A stretch of 14,545 bases of DNA from an uncultured Trueperaceae bacterium (GTDB lineage Bacteria; Deinococcota; Deinococci; Deinococcales; Trueperaceae). Position numbers and translations under genes: made by a program. This document shows, piece after piece, positions 1-8,223 of this stretch (positions are counted from its first letter, which is position 1; the number at the start of each line of letters is the position of its first letter). A model generated the notes under the pieces. That model did not search any database. It was not told the origin of the DNA and saw nothing but the letters and a program-made list of their open reading frames with translations. The stretch is from positions 1 to 14,545 of the forward strand of contig CALCHY010000205.1 in assembly GCA_937907415.1 (NCBI GenBank), written 5' to 3'.

Positions 1-2627
1 ATCTGCGCGATGAACTGGTAGGTCCGCACGAACTTAGCCAGGCCGTCGCGGAAGATGTTGAGCGCGTCGCGCTCCTCCGCCACGTGCACGCGCCGCGTCT
101 CGAGCTGCTGCGCGGCCAGCTCGTCGCCGTGCTCCTGCGCGCGCTCGATATCGCGCTCTAGGTTCACGAGCTCATCGGTGAGGGCGCGGTAGCGGTCGTT
201 GAAGCGGTCGGTGGCGGGCTGCGTGAGGGCGTAAAGCCGCTCGTGCTTGACGGTGCGCTGCACCATGGCCCCGGCGAAGTGCTCGATCTCCTCGGGATCG
301 AGGATGTTGGCCTGGTCGAGTCGCTCCTTCTCGTCGTAGACCACGTCGGGGTTCTGAACGGCCTCGACGCGCGCGTGCTTGTAGAACTGCCGGAACGCCG
401 TGACGATCGTGTCGGCGTCGTTCGCGAAGTCCACCACGAACGTGACTTCCTTGCCGGGGCTGGTGCGGTTCAGGCGCGACAGCGTCTGCACGGCCTCCAC
501 GCCGCTGACCTTCTTGTCTAGGTACGTGGCGACGAGCTTCTTCTGGTCGAAGCCGGTCTGGAACTTGTTGGCGACGATCATCACGCGGAACTCGGGCGTA
601 TCGAACGCCGCCGGCAACTCGCGGCCGTAAAGCCCTGGGTTCATGTTGGCCTCGTTGAACTTCGCGTCAGGAGCGAACTCTCGCTCGCTGTCGCTCACGT
701 CCTTGCCTAGCACGTCACCGCTGAACGCCACCAGCGCCGCTAGGCCGTCGATGCCCTCCTGCTGCACGTACTCGTCAAAGTAGTGCTTGTACTTCACGGC
801 CGCCGCGCGGCTGCTCGTGACGATCATGGCCTTGGCCTGGCCAGCGAGCAGGTGAGCGACGTTGCGTTGGAAGTGCTTGACGATGAACTCGACCTTCTGC
901 GCCACGTTCGTCGGGTGCAAAGCCGTCCAGCGCGCCAGGCTGCGGCGCGCCTGCCGCGCGTCCACCTTAGGGTCGTTCTCCAACTCCTCGCTCAGCTCGA
1001 GCGCCATCTTGTAGCTCGTGTAGTTCTGCAGCACGTCGAGGATGAACCCCTCCTCGATGGCCTGTTGCATGCTGTAGGCGTGGAACTCGACTGGCTTGTT
1101 CCCGTCGGATAGTGGCGCGTGCGGGTCGTTTTCCCCCCTGCCGAAGAGCGTGAGGGTCGAGTGCTTCGGGGTGGCGGTGAAAGCGAAGTAACTGGCATTG
1201 GGCGGCGGCCGGCGCGACGTCTGCCGCGCCGCCAGCTTCTCAGCGGTGGAGAGCTTGTCCCAGTCGTCCTCGCGCTCGCCGGTGAGGATGAAGCGTAGGT
1301 CAGCCGCGGTGCTGCCGCCGGTGCTCGAGTGCGCCTCGTCGATGACGATCGCGAAGCGCTTGTCCTTCAGGCTCGTTTCTTCCAGGATCAGGCTCTGCGC
1401 GTAAGGGAACGTCTGCAGCGTCACCACGATGATCGGCGTGCTCGAAAGCATCGCCTTAGCGAGCTGGCTACTCTTGCTGCCGCCCGACTCGGTGATGGTC
1501 GCCACCACGCCCCGCTGGTTGTCGAGCTGGAGGATCGCGTTCTGCAGCTGCTGGTCCAGCACCCGCCTATCCGTCACCAGAATGACGGAGTCGAAGTACG
1601 CCGAGCCCATCTCGTCGCGGATGCGGATGAGCTCATGCGCGAGCCAGGTGATCGTCTTGGTCTTACCGCTACCAGCGCTATGCGCCACTAGGTAGGGCTT
1701 GCCGGGGCCTTCCTCGCGTACGGCACCCACCAGCTTGGTTACCGCGTCCCACTGGTGGTACCTGGGAAAGATGAGCGTCTCGCTCGTGTACGCCCGCCCC
1801 TGAGCGTCTTCCTTCTGCTCGACCTCGACGAACACGAACTGCTGGAAGATCCTGAGCCAGTTATCGCGCTGCAGGACCTCCTCCCAGAAGTAGCTGACCG
1901 GGTACCCGTGAGGGTTGGGGGCGTTGCCGGCGCCACCGTTGTTGCCCTTGTTGAACGGCAGGAAGAACGTGTTCTCCCCCGCTAGGTTCGTGGTCATGAA
2001 GATCTGGCTGTCGCTCATGGCGAAGTGCACCACGGCACCGCGCTTCTGCGTCAGCAGCGGCTCGGGACGCCCCTTGGCGTTCTTCGGCTTGCGGTCACGC
2101 TTGTACTGCGCGATCGCGTCATCCACGCTCTGCGTGAAGTCAGTCTTCAGCTCCGCAGTAGCCACCGGTAGGCCGTTGATGAAGAACACCAGGTCGATGG
2201 CGTTCTCGTTATCCAGGCTGTAACGCACCTGGGGCACCACCCGCAGGATGTTCGCCTCGTACTGCTCGAGAGCCGTCTCGTTGCGCTTGTCTTCGGGGCG
2301 TGGCGCAGCCATGCGCAAACGTCCGGCACCAGCGATGTCGAAACCATGACGGAGCACGCTCACCACGCCGTGCTCGCTGGACTCTAGGGCGCGCGCAAGG
2401 CGGTCGAGCACCCGTTTCTCGGCGCTGCCGCCGTTCGAGCGCTCCAGGCGCTCCCACGCCTCCGGCTGCGACACCTTCAGCCAGGCGATCACGTCCTCCG
2501 AGTAGAGCGCGCGCCGGCGGTCGTAACAGGCTGGGTCACCCACCACCCAGCCGTTATTGGCCAGGAACTCGACAATGTGCTCCTCAAGACGAGCCTCACG
2601 ATGAGCAGTAGAGAAGCCCGCCGACAC
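1..2627 (-). CDS. hsdR: Type I restriction enzyme subunit R (HsdR), C-terminus beyond the window
   Basis: This is the motor and nuclease subunit of a type I restriction-modification complex, which translocates DNA by ATP hydrolysis and cuts it away from the recognition site. The minus-strand frame is open from GTG at 2627 to the window edge, giving about 875 residues. EcoR124-type HsdR is about 1,040 residues, so the missing part is probably the C-terminal HsdM/HsdS-docking region. Visible motifs, in order: a PD-(D/E)XK nuclease with D145, E159 and K161 (IDLVFF then ELK), Walker A GSGKT at 319-323, motif II DEAH at 430-433, and motif III TATP at 484-487. A further helicase-like segment, GFDQKKL, appears nearer the end. 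The GTG directly follows the hsdS stop codon, and GGAGGT lies seven bases upstream (2635-2640), which fixes the start. The gene appears intact as far as it is visible. Confidence 0.95.
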   Translation of the reverse strand, partial: MSAGFSTAHREARLEEHIVEFLANNGWVVGDPACYDRRRALYSEDVIAWLKVSQPEAWERLERSNGGSAEKRVLDRLARALESSEHGVVSVLRHGFDIAGAGRLRMAAPRPEDKRNETALEQYEANILRVVPQVRYSLDNENAIDLVFFINGLPVATAELKTDFTQSVDDAIAQYKRDRKPKNAKGRPEPLLTQKRGAVVHFAMSDSQIFMTTNLAGENTFFLPFNKGNNGGAGNAPNPHGYPVSYFWEEVLQRDNWLRIFQQFVFVEVEQKEDAQGRAYTSETLIFPRYHQWDAVTKLVGAVREEGPGKPYLVAHSAGSGKTKTITWLAHELIRIRDEMGSAYFDSVILVTDRRVLDQQLQNAILQLDNQRGVVATITESGGSKSSQLAKAMLSSTPIIVVTLQTFPYAQSLILEETSLKDKRFAIVIDEAHSSTGGSTAADLRFILTGEREDDWDKLSTAEKLAARQTSRRPPPNASYFAFTATPKHSTLTLFGRGENDPHAPLSDGNKPVEFHAYSMQQAIEEGFILDVLQNYTSYKMALELSEELENDPKVDARQARRSLARWTALHPTNVAQKVEFIVKHFQRNVAHLLAGQAKAMIVTSSRAAAVKYKHYFDEYVQQEGIDGLAALVAFSGDVLGKDVSDSEREFAPDAKFNEANMNPGLYGRELPAAFDTPEFRVMIVANKFQTGFDQKKLVATYLDKKVSGVEAVQTLSRLNRTSPGKEVTFVVDFANDADTIVTAFRQFYKHARVEAVQNPDVVYDEKERLDQANILDPEEIEHFAGAMVQRTVKHERLYALTQPATDRFNDRYRALTDELVNLERDIERAQEHGDELAAQQLETRRVHVAEERDALNIFRDGLAKFVRTYQFIAQ

Positions 2628-3866
2628 TCACGCCACCTCCGCTACGACCCGTGAGGCGGGAAGTTGCCAGTCGCGAAGGTCCAGCTGGCCGGTCACAGCG
2701 GCGGTGATTAAGGCAGAGCGACGCTCAAGTAGCAGATCGATTCCCTTCTGAACGATAGCAGTCAATTCATCGAGTTTCTGCAACTCGACATTGAGGAACT
2801 GGACAATTCGCTTTTGTTCGTCGAGAGTGGGCATGGCTACGCGGATTCCAAGAAAGGCATTGGGGCGAATGGTCTTGCGCAGCCCGGAGTAGAAGGGGCG
2901 AAGCCCCTTGTAGGTGTCCACATACTGGAAGTAGTAAGAGATGAACTCTGCGTTGCCCTCGCTCGTCGGCTCAAAGACAGCGTAAGCGCTTGTAATCATT
3001 CCCAATTGGGCGCTGTGGCCGACGGTCCTCGGAGTTTCATCCATATCAAATAGGCAGAACACAAGTTGGTCCGGATCAACACGCTGATAGCCATTGAACT
3101 CTGCTGGGAATTTGCCAACACCGGAGTCAATATCACGCTCAATGATGCCCTGGCGGGTCAAAGAAAGCAGCGTATATTCACTCCATGCCTCGCCCACTTG
3201 GCGAGGACTAATATGCCTCAGGAATCTCCTTAGGGGCGACACCTGCCAACTTCTGGGCGCATTTCTAATGAACATATCATCGATGTAAATGAGCTCTTCT
3301 CCATCAAGCCCCTCACGGACAGCCCGTCCAATTACCTCACCGCGCTTCTCAGCCAACAACCCTTGCAGTCGCTCTTGTTCGTGCACGAGCTCGTCGATCC
3401 GCGCCGTCTCATGATCCAAGAACGCCGCAATACGACGCTGCTCCTCATAGGGCGGAAGCCAGATGGGCTGACTCCCGAGGTCATCCCAGTTTGTTCGCGG
3501 CATCTTGGAGCCGTAGGCGCCCGCGGTAAGCCGGTCTATAAGACGCTGCTCTAAGAGGTTGTAGGTCAGGAACCTGGAATGGACATTGCGTCCAGGGCGA
3601 AGAACGATGAAGTCCCCCACCGCTTGCCCCCGCTGTTCAGCTTGATACACCTTTGCCAGGTAAGGGCGCAGCTTTCCGAAGAGGACGTCGCCCTTTTCAA
3701 ATGCGACCCCTGCTGCCTCATAGGTCGATTCGGCTGTTAAGAGCCGACCCGTCCATGACTCGATGTCCTCGAGGCCGAGCTCGAAGGACTTCTCGGTTGC
3801 CTTAGTGGTGACTACCGAAGCCATCCGGCGCAGCTTTACCCAGGGCCACTCGGGCGTCTCACGCAT
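2628..3866 (-). CDS. hsdS: Type I restriction-modification specificity subunit S (HsdS)
   Basis: HsdS chooses the DNA target for both methylation and cleavage by holding two target recognition domains apart on coiled-coil spacers. Numbering from the upstream GTG at 3902, TRD1 covers about 20-150 and ends in LPPYEEQRRIAAFL. The first helical spacer is about 153-200. TRD2 is about 218-360 and ends in MPTLDEQKRIVQFL. The second spacer is about 361-405 and ends in LLERRSALITAAVTGQLDL. The two EQ-R-I-FL segments are the usual conserved repeats of the family. I prefer ATG at 3866 (412 residues) because GGAGG lies four bases upstream. The alternative is GTG at 3902, overlapping the hsdM stop as GTGA and giving 424 residues. 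The gene is visibly less G+C-rich than hsdM and hsdR, as expected for frequently exchanged TRDs. The recognition sequence cannot be read from the gene. Confidence 0.95.
   Translation of the reverse strand: MRETPEWPWVKLRRMASVVTTKATEKSFELGLEDIESWTGRLLTAESTYEAAGVAFEKGDVLFGKLRPYLAKVYQAEQRGQAVGDFIVLRPGRNVHSRFLTYNLLEQRLIDRLTAGAYGSKMPRTNWDDLGSQPIWLPPYEEQRRIAAFLDHETARIDELVHEQERLQGLLAEKRGEVIGRAVREGLDGEELIYIDDMFIRNAPRSWQVSPLRRFLRHISPRQVGEAWSEYTLLSLTRQGIIERDIDSGVGKFPAEFNGYQRVDPDQLVFCLFDMDETPRTVGHSAQLGMITSAYAVFEPTSEGNAEFISYYFQYVDTYKGLRPFYSGLRKTIRPNAFLGIRVAMPTLDEQKRIVQFLNVELQKLDELTAIVQKGIDLLLERRSALITAAVTGQLDLRDWQLPASRVVAEVA
2635..2640 (-). promoter_or_regulatory. Ribosome binding site of hsdR
   Basis: Read on the minus strand the sequence is GGAGGT, seven bases before the GTG at 2627. 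It lies in the last codons of hsdS. It supports the GTG start and suggests that HsdR translation follows HsdS translation on one mRNA. Confidence 0.7.
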
Positions 3867-3870
3867 GGGG

Positions 3871-3875
3871 CCTCC
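3871..3875 (-). promoter_or_regulatory. Ribosome binding site of hsdS
   Basis: The minus strand reads GGAGG followed by CCCC and then ATG (3866-3864). This is the best-placed Shine-Dalgarno site near the hsdS start. It favours ATG 3866 over the GTG at 3902, whose extra codons are proline- and glycine-rich and look like translated leader. Confidence 0.6.
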
Positions 3876-3898
3876 ACCGGGATTAGGGGAGGGAGTTG

Positions 3899-5863
3899 TC
3901 ACGTCGCAAGCCCCTCAATCATTCGCATGATGCGCCGCGTAGTCTCTCGCAGGTCCGCGTCGATCTCCGCCAGCGGCCGCGGCGGCGTGTACGTGTAGAA
4001 GTGCCGGTTGAACGGGATCTCATACCCGACGATGCCGACCTCGCCGTCCTTCTCGTCGCGCTTGCTTTCGTCGATCCACGCGTCGGGCACGTGCGGCAGT
4101 ACCTCGCGCTCGAAGTACTCGCGCACGTCCTCACCCAACGGCACGTTCTCGTAGTCCCGCAGGCTCGGGTCCGCTTCCAACTGGCCGCGGACCTTGCAGA
4201 GCTCAGCGTGCTCGTCACTCACGCTCAGGTGCTTCGTCAGGAGACGCATGATGGGCGCGCCAACCTTGACGCCCGAGGGCTTGAGGGCCGCCTGGAGGTT
4301 CTTCGTGAAGGTCGTGCGGCTGGGGATGCGCTCGTCGAGCTGAGCTAGCGCCGCGAGGATGCTCGCGCGCTCGCCCTGGTCCAGCTTCTGCCACGCGTTC
4401 TCTTCCTGCAGAGCGGCAAGGCCGATCTCGTCGTGCGGGGTGAAGGTGAGGCGCAGGGGCCGCTCGATGGTGACGCGCCGGTAACCGAAGTCGGTGGTGG
4501 CGAAGATCTTGCTCTGCTCGCTCTCCTCGAACTCATCGTGCAACCGGGCTATCTCAGCGATCTGCTCGTCTGTGAGGTAGCGGCGCTTGTTGCCGAGGCT
4601 CTTGCGCATGCTGGCGAACATGCTGGTGGCGTCGATCAACTGCACCTTGCCCGCGCGCTCCTCGCTCTTGTTGTTGCTGAGGATCCACACGTAGGTGGCG
4701 ATGCCGGTGTTGTAGAACATGTCGCCCGGCAGCGCCACGATGGTCTCCAGCAGGTCGTTCTCGAGGATCCAGCGGCGAATCTCGCTCTCGCCGCTGGCGG
4801 CCCCACCCGTGAAGAGCGGGCTGCCCGACAGGACGATGCCGAAGCGGCTGCCGCCCTCGCTCTGCGGCCGCCGCTTAGAGAGCAGGTGCAGCAGGAAGAG
4901 CATGCTGCCATCACTAACTCGGGGGGTGCCCGGCCCGAAACGGGCCGCGAAACCACGCTTGTGCTCCGCCTCCACCGCCGTCCTGATACTCTTCCAATCG
5001 ACTCCGAACGGCGGGTTCGAGAGCCCATACGTGAACGTCTCCCCCGCGAGCTGATCGTCACTAAGGGTGTTGCCGAGCTTCAGGTTGCCGGTGTCGTAGC
5101 CCTGAATGAGCTTATCCGCCACCTGAATCGCGTACGTTTCCGCGTTCACTTCCTGCGCGTAAGGGACCAGGCGCGCGCTAGGGTTCCATTCGCGAATCTG
5201 TTCTATGGCCGCGCTCAGGAACCCGCCCGTGCCGGCCGCGGGGTCGTACACGGTGCGGATGACACCATCACCCGTTAGCGCCTCGTTATCGGGCGCGATT
5301 ACCAAGGTGGTGGCAAGCCGCACGATGTCGCGCGGGGTGTAGAACTCCCCTGCCGTCTCGTTCGCGCTTTCCGCGAACTTGTAGACCAGGTGCTCGAAGA
5401 TGTTGCCCATCTCCACGTTGCTCACCCGCTCGGGATGCAAGTCCAAGTCCTTGAACTTCTGCGCCACCAGGTAAAGCAGGTCGGCGGAATCCAGCTTCTC
5501 GAGCCACTTGTCGAAACCGAAATGCTCGAACACCCCGCGAGCGTTCCCGCTGAACTTGCTCACGTAATCCTCGAGGTTCGCCAACGTGTTCGTCTGCCCC
5601 AGCGTGCCTAAGGAGTACCGGCTCGTGTTGTAGAACGGCGCATCCGCCACGGCCGGCAACACCAGATCCAAGTCAACGTCCTCGCCAGCGAACCGCTCTA
5701 GTTGCTCGAGCACGTCCTCGCGGGTTGGCTCCAACACGCACTCCAGGCGCCGCAACACCGTGAAAGGCAGGATGACTCGACCGTACTCGCTTTGCTTGAA
5801 AGGGCCACGCAACAAGTCCGCTACGGCCCAGATAAACGCGGCATGACCCCCTGTTGAAACCAT
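3899..5863 (-). CDS. hsdM: Type I restriction-modification DNA methyltransferase subunit M (HsdM)
   Basis: HsdM transfers a methyl group from S-adenosylmethionine to adenine N6 in the target chosen by HsdS. Numbering from ATG 5863 (654 residues): an HsdM N-terminal helical domain is near 1-120 (HAAFIWAVADLLRG, then LPFTVLRRLECVLEPT). GEFYTPRDIV is at 172-181, the cofactor-binding motif DPAAGTGGF at 207-215, and the catalytic motif NPPF at 283-286. The protein is longer than EcoKI or EcoR124 HsdM (about 520-530). The extra C-terminal part contains VGYEIPFNRHFY, which I believe is typical of a long HsdM subfamily. The frame extends upstream to 5920, but ATG 5863 begins a standard HsdM N-terminus and has TAGAGT five bases upstream with no Shine-Dalgarno site. 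It is the first gene of the operon. Its stop region is followed by hsdS. Confidence 0.96.
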   Translation of the reverse strand: MVSTGGHAAFIWAVADLLRGPFKQSEYGRVILPFTVLRRLECVLEPTREDVLEQLERFAGEDVDLDLVLPAVADAPFYNTSRYSLGTLGQTNTLANLEDYVSKFSGNARGVFEHFGFDKWLEKLDSADLLYLVAQKFKDLDLHPERVSNVEMGNIFEHLVYKFAESANETAGEFYTPRDIVRLATTLVIAPDNEALTGDGVIRTVYDPAAGTGGFLSAAIEQIREWNPSARLVPYAQEVNAETYAIQVADKLIQGYDTGNLKLGNTLSDDQLAGETFTYGLSNPPFGVDWKSIRTAVEAEHKRGFAARFGPGTPRVSDGSMLFLLHLLSKRRPQSEGGSRFGIVLSGSPLFTGGAASGESEIRRWILENDLLETIVALPGDMFYNTGIATYVWILSNNKSEERAGKVQLIDATSMFASMRKSLGNKRRYLTDEQIAEIARLHDEFEESEQSKIFATTDFGYRRVTIERPLRLTFTPHDEIGLAALQEENAWQKLDQGERASILAALAQLDERIPSRTTFTKNLQAALKPSGVKVGAPIMRLLTKHLSVSDEHAELCKVRGQLEADPSLRDYENVPLGEDVREYFEREVLPHVPDAWIDESKRDEKDGEVGIVGYEIPFNRHFYTYTPPRPLAEIDADLRETTRRIMRMIEGLAT

Positions 5864-5868
5864 GCGCG

Positions 5869-5874
5869 ACTCTA
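5869..5874 (-). promoter_or_regulatory. Candidate -10 element for leaderless transcription of the hsdMSR operon
   Basis: The minus strand reads TAGAGT, then five bases, then the ATG of hsdM. A TAnnnT hexamer this close to the start codon would place the transcription start at or next to the ATG. No good -35 hexamer is seen at the expected distance. Confidence 0.45.
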
Positions 5875-6010
5875 CCGCGGGTCCAATGACCGAAACCGCA
5901 CACCAGAGAGGAAAGCGCACTGAGGCACGCAGCCGACGGTCAGTGGCGGCAAAGGGGGCAACAAGACCTCGGCCGCTTGGTCGGCAGTCTCACGATCGTT
6001 CTTGCGTCTG

Positions 6011-6046
6011 CTGGGCCCGGGCCGGCACCGCCTGGCCGCGGCCCAG
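6011..6046. repeat. Imperfect inverted repeat (strong potential hairpin)
   Basis: The arms CTGGGCC (6011-6017) and GGCCCAG (6040-6046) are exact complements. Inside them, 6020-6025 pairs with 6032-6037 (including one G-T pair) across a 2x2 internal mismatch. No T-run follows on either strand, so it is not a typical intrinsic terminator. It could be an operator or an RNA leader hairpin. Confidence 0.5.
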
Positions 6047-6062
6047 AGCCCAAAGGTTGGAG

Positions 6063-6077
6063 GCGCGCTGCGCGCGC
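6063..6077. repeat. Short palindrome GCGCGC-TGC-GCGCGC
   Basis: Two self-complementary GCGCGC arms are separated by three bases. The palindrome sits between the larger inverted repeat and the start of the plus-strand gene. It may be a protein-binding site, but chance is not excluded in such G+C-rich DNA. Confidence 0.3.
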
Positions 6078-6127
6078 ATGCGGGAACCATCGCCGCTAGG
6101 CGAAATTCAACAAAGGTACCCGCACCC

Positions 6128-7201
6128 GTGAAAGACAAGAAGCACCTTCCCGCCAAGCTCAGCCAACCAAACCTGTTCAAGTTCGCTGAACTGCCAGACA
6201 CGAAGAGCGCCCAGCACGACTACACCGTTCCATGTTCTCCGAAGCACGCATTCGAGAGCGAGGCGCAACTTGAGGACACGTTGCTGCGCGACCACAACGC
6301 GCTGAAGGTCTTCGGCGAGCTACTGGGCGAAGAAATCACCGCCATCGCCCGCCAGGTCAGAACCGGTAGCTTGCTGGCTCAACGCGCCGACCTAGTTGCG
6401 CTGACGTCGAACCCGAAGAAGCCGCTCATCGTCATCGAGCTCATGCTCCCCCCTCTCGACGGTGAACACATCACGCGCGGCGTAGGCTACGCCGCGGCGC
6501 TGAAGGCGAAGGACCTCATCCTGGTGGCAGAGTCCGTGCCGGAGAACTCCGCCAACCTGCTCGCGGCCCTCAAGTACGCCACCGACCGCCTTGGCATCAC
6601 CGTTCACCTCGTCCAACTGCTTGCCTTCTCCGCCCCGGACGGCAGTTCCTTCACCTACGCCTTGAAGGCCCTTACCCCGCCGAAGGCGCCGCAACCGCGC
6701 CAGACGTTCCTGGAGGCCTTGGCCCTGCGGGTAGCCGAGCTGGGCGACGACAGCCTACTTAACTGCACCGTCACTGAAGGCAAACGCCTCGATAGTTACC
6801 TGGGGCTCGGGAATGTGGCGCGCATCCGCGTCTACGGTGGGCACGGCAACGCTCGCATCAGCATCATCGCTTCCAACGGCCGCACGCACCGCCGCCTGCT
6901 GCGCAAGCGCCTGCCGGAGCACGTGAAGCACCACCTGGAACCGTTCGACTCCATCTCGTGGGGCAGGGACGGCAAGGCCGTGGTGGCGTCCTACGGTTTC
7001 AAGACTGACACCAGCACCACGCGCGCCACCGACCTCTCCCTCACCCGCATCGCCCTTGCCTACATGGAGGTCCGCTTACACCTTCTGGCCGCCGTGGGTG
7101 ACTTCACGCGTGCGCCCGCCTCCAAGACGCCGCCGGTGCGTTACCGCAAGGGCATCGGCGCCTACCAGCCGAGCATTACGAAGCTGCTGCGGGCTCAGTA
7201 G
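6128..7201 (+). CDS. DUF4268-like protein with degenerate PD-(D/E)XK-type N-terminal domain
   Basis: The function is not known. The protein (357 residues from GTG 6128) shows a nuclease-like core: QRADLVAL with D88, then a beta strand LIVIELML with E104. A helix with HITRGVGYAAAL follows, then DLILVAES. This order matches DUF4268 proteins, where the strand normally reads I-I-E-N-Q and is followed by a D-H-L-G-Q helix. Here the K/Q position is M106. The C-terminal half (about 185-330) contains LGLGNVARIRVYGG and a later FDSISWGRDGK, consistent with the DUF4268 C-terminal fold. The gene is divergent from hsdMSR, so a link to restriction is only suggested by position. A TTG at 6002 in the same frame would add 42 residues of Arg/Ala-rich, unlikely sequence. 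GTG 6128 is preferred although its upstream TACCCG is a poor -10. No signal peptide or membrane segment is seen. Confidence 0.6.
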   Translation: MKDKKHLPAKLSQPNLFKFAELPDTKSAQHDYTVPCSPKHAFESEAQLEDTLLRDHNALKVFGELLGEEITAIARQVRTGSLLAQRADLVALTSNPKKPLIVIELMLPPLDGEHITRGVGYAAALKAKDLILVAESVPENSANLLAALKYATDRLGITVHLVQLLAFSAPDGSSFTYALKALTPPKAPQPRQTFLEALALRVAELGDDSLLNCTVTEGKRLDSYLGLGNVARIRVYGGHGNARISIIASNGRTHRRLLRKRLPEHVKHHLEPFDSISWGRDGKAVVASYGFKTDTSTTRATDLSLTRIALAYMEVRLHLLAAVGDFTRAPASKTPPVRYRKGIGAYQPSITKLLRAQ

Positions 7202-7677
7202 CAATGGTTCGGCGAATCGCCCGGGTCCGCGGGCCGCCGTCTAGGGTGAGTCAATTACAGGCCGCATTTGGAGTGCCAGGCCAACAAGCTACCGCCGCCA
7301 ACCGGTCTGTAGATTGTGAAATCAACTCCGAGGGCTCGCCTTGAGATAACGGTACGGGCTTGCTCACTAGGGGCTTGTGCAGCAGCATCTCAGCGGGCTC
7401 GTCCAAGAAGCAATCACCGTAGGAACTCGGCGCTGCGCGGGCCTGGGCCGCACAAGAGTTGCTACGGCCCGTATGCCGGCGCAATCAAAAGTTCTCCTGA
7501 CCGCGGGCCCGCGGCCGTGGTCACTCCAACAGATCCAACTAGCTGCCGCTCGAGTCCCGCTAACTTGGCTGAGCACTCGAGCATCGACGGCATACCCTCG
7601 TTGTGGAGATGCGCGCCGCCATGATGGGCGACCGGGTGGTCACGGGACCGTTCGGTGATGGTCGGCGTGGACGATTC
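7202..7677. other. Non-coding region after the DUF4268-like gene
   Basis: No reading frame here looks like a real protein. Short frames on both strands lack family motifs and start signals. The only structure seen is a G+C-rich imperfect hairpin right after the upstream stop codon. The next gene converges on this region from the minus strand, so both transcripts should end here. Confidence 0.5.
7210..7239. terminator. Possible weak bidirectional terminator hairpin
   Basis: CGGC (7210-7213) pairs with GCCG (7236-7239), and GCCCG (7219-7223) pairs with CGGGC (7230-7234) around a six-base loop. It begins nine bases after the stop codon at 7199-7201. There is no T-run, so the call rests only on position and pairing. 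Confidence 0.25.
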
Positions 7678-8217
7678 TTACTTTCCCTTCCGCGGCTGCC
7701 AGAACTCGTCGTGTTCTTCTGCGTATACAGCTGGCGGAGTACGACCGAGAAGCCGAGCTATGGCATATAGCTGACCACGGTGGTGAAGCTCATCCTGGTA
7801 TGCGTGGTGCAAGATCAGCCACCCCCGAATCCCTTCGTGCCAGGGGTTGTCCTCCGCAATCCGCTCAAGGCGGTTTGGCCCGGCCTGCTCCGTCCAGTCC
7901 TCGAGGCTGCTCTGCGACTCAGCTAGCCAAGACTCCAGCGCCTCCGTTGAATGGCAGACCTCGGCTCGGTGCGCGGTCCAATCGGCATCCACGTCTCCTG
8001 GCCGAGGATCCCAGATCCCCAGGAGCACGCCTCTTGCGACATAAAACTGGTGCGCGGCTATGTGATGAAAGAGTTCGCCGACCGTACGCCAATCAGGCAC
8101 GAGACGGTACTCGAGGTCATCCAGCGAGAACGCTCTCAAAGTCTTGATGGTGATGAGCCGGACGCCTTGCCAGTGATCAAGGAATCGATCAACGGTCGCG
8201 TAAGGATTGGACTGCAT
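7678..8217 (-). CDS. DinB/DfsB-like four-helix-bundle protein
   Basis: This 179-residue protein matches the DinB superfamily (DfsB, YfiT, bacillithiol- or mycothiol-transferase fold), a metal-binding helical bundle. The sequence shows the first-helix signature TVGELFHHIAAHQFY (histidines 51/52) and the last-helix signature DELHHRGQLYAIARLLG (histidines 145/146), then the usual PPAVY tail. Most members have a third histidine four residues before the second H of HHRGQ. Here that place is D142, so the metal site may be altered or inactive. The frame extends upstream to 8310, but ATG 8217 starts the normal family N-terminus. It has TATCCT six bases upstream, consistent with leaderless expression. 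It stands alone, converging with the gene at 6128. The substrate is unknown; it could be a thiol transferase or a damage-inducible protein of unclear role. Confidence 0.85.
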   Translation of the reverse strand: MQSNPYATVDRFLDHWQGVRLITIKTLRAFSLDDLEYRLVPDWRTVGELFHHIAAHQFYVARGVLLGIWDPRPGDVDADWTAHRAEVCHSTEALESWLAESQSSLEDWTEQAGPNRLERIAEDNPWHEGIRGWLILHHAYQDELHHRGQLYAIARLLGRTPPAVYAEEHDEFWQPRKGK

Positions 8218-8223
8218 ACCCCC

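Larger units (their letters stand above)
5864..6127. other. Divergent intergenic region between hsdM and the DUF4268-like gene
   Basis: This 264-base spacer must hold the promoters for both directions. It contains the -10 candidate for hsdM at one end. It also contains a long imperfect inverted repeat at 6011-6046 and a short GC-only palindrome at 6063-6077. A more A+T-rich stretch (about 6100-6118) lies just before the plus-strand gene. No regulator gene or small ORF is convincing here. Confidence 0.6.

Noticed and set aside
4433..5278. Plus-strand 281-residue reading frame
   Set aside because: It is antisense to hsdM, which has clear catalytic motifs; long antisense frames are common in G+C-rich genes.
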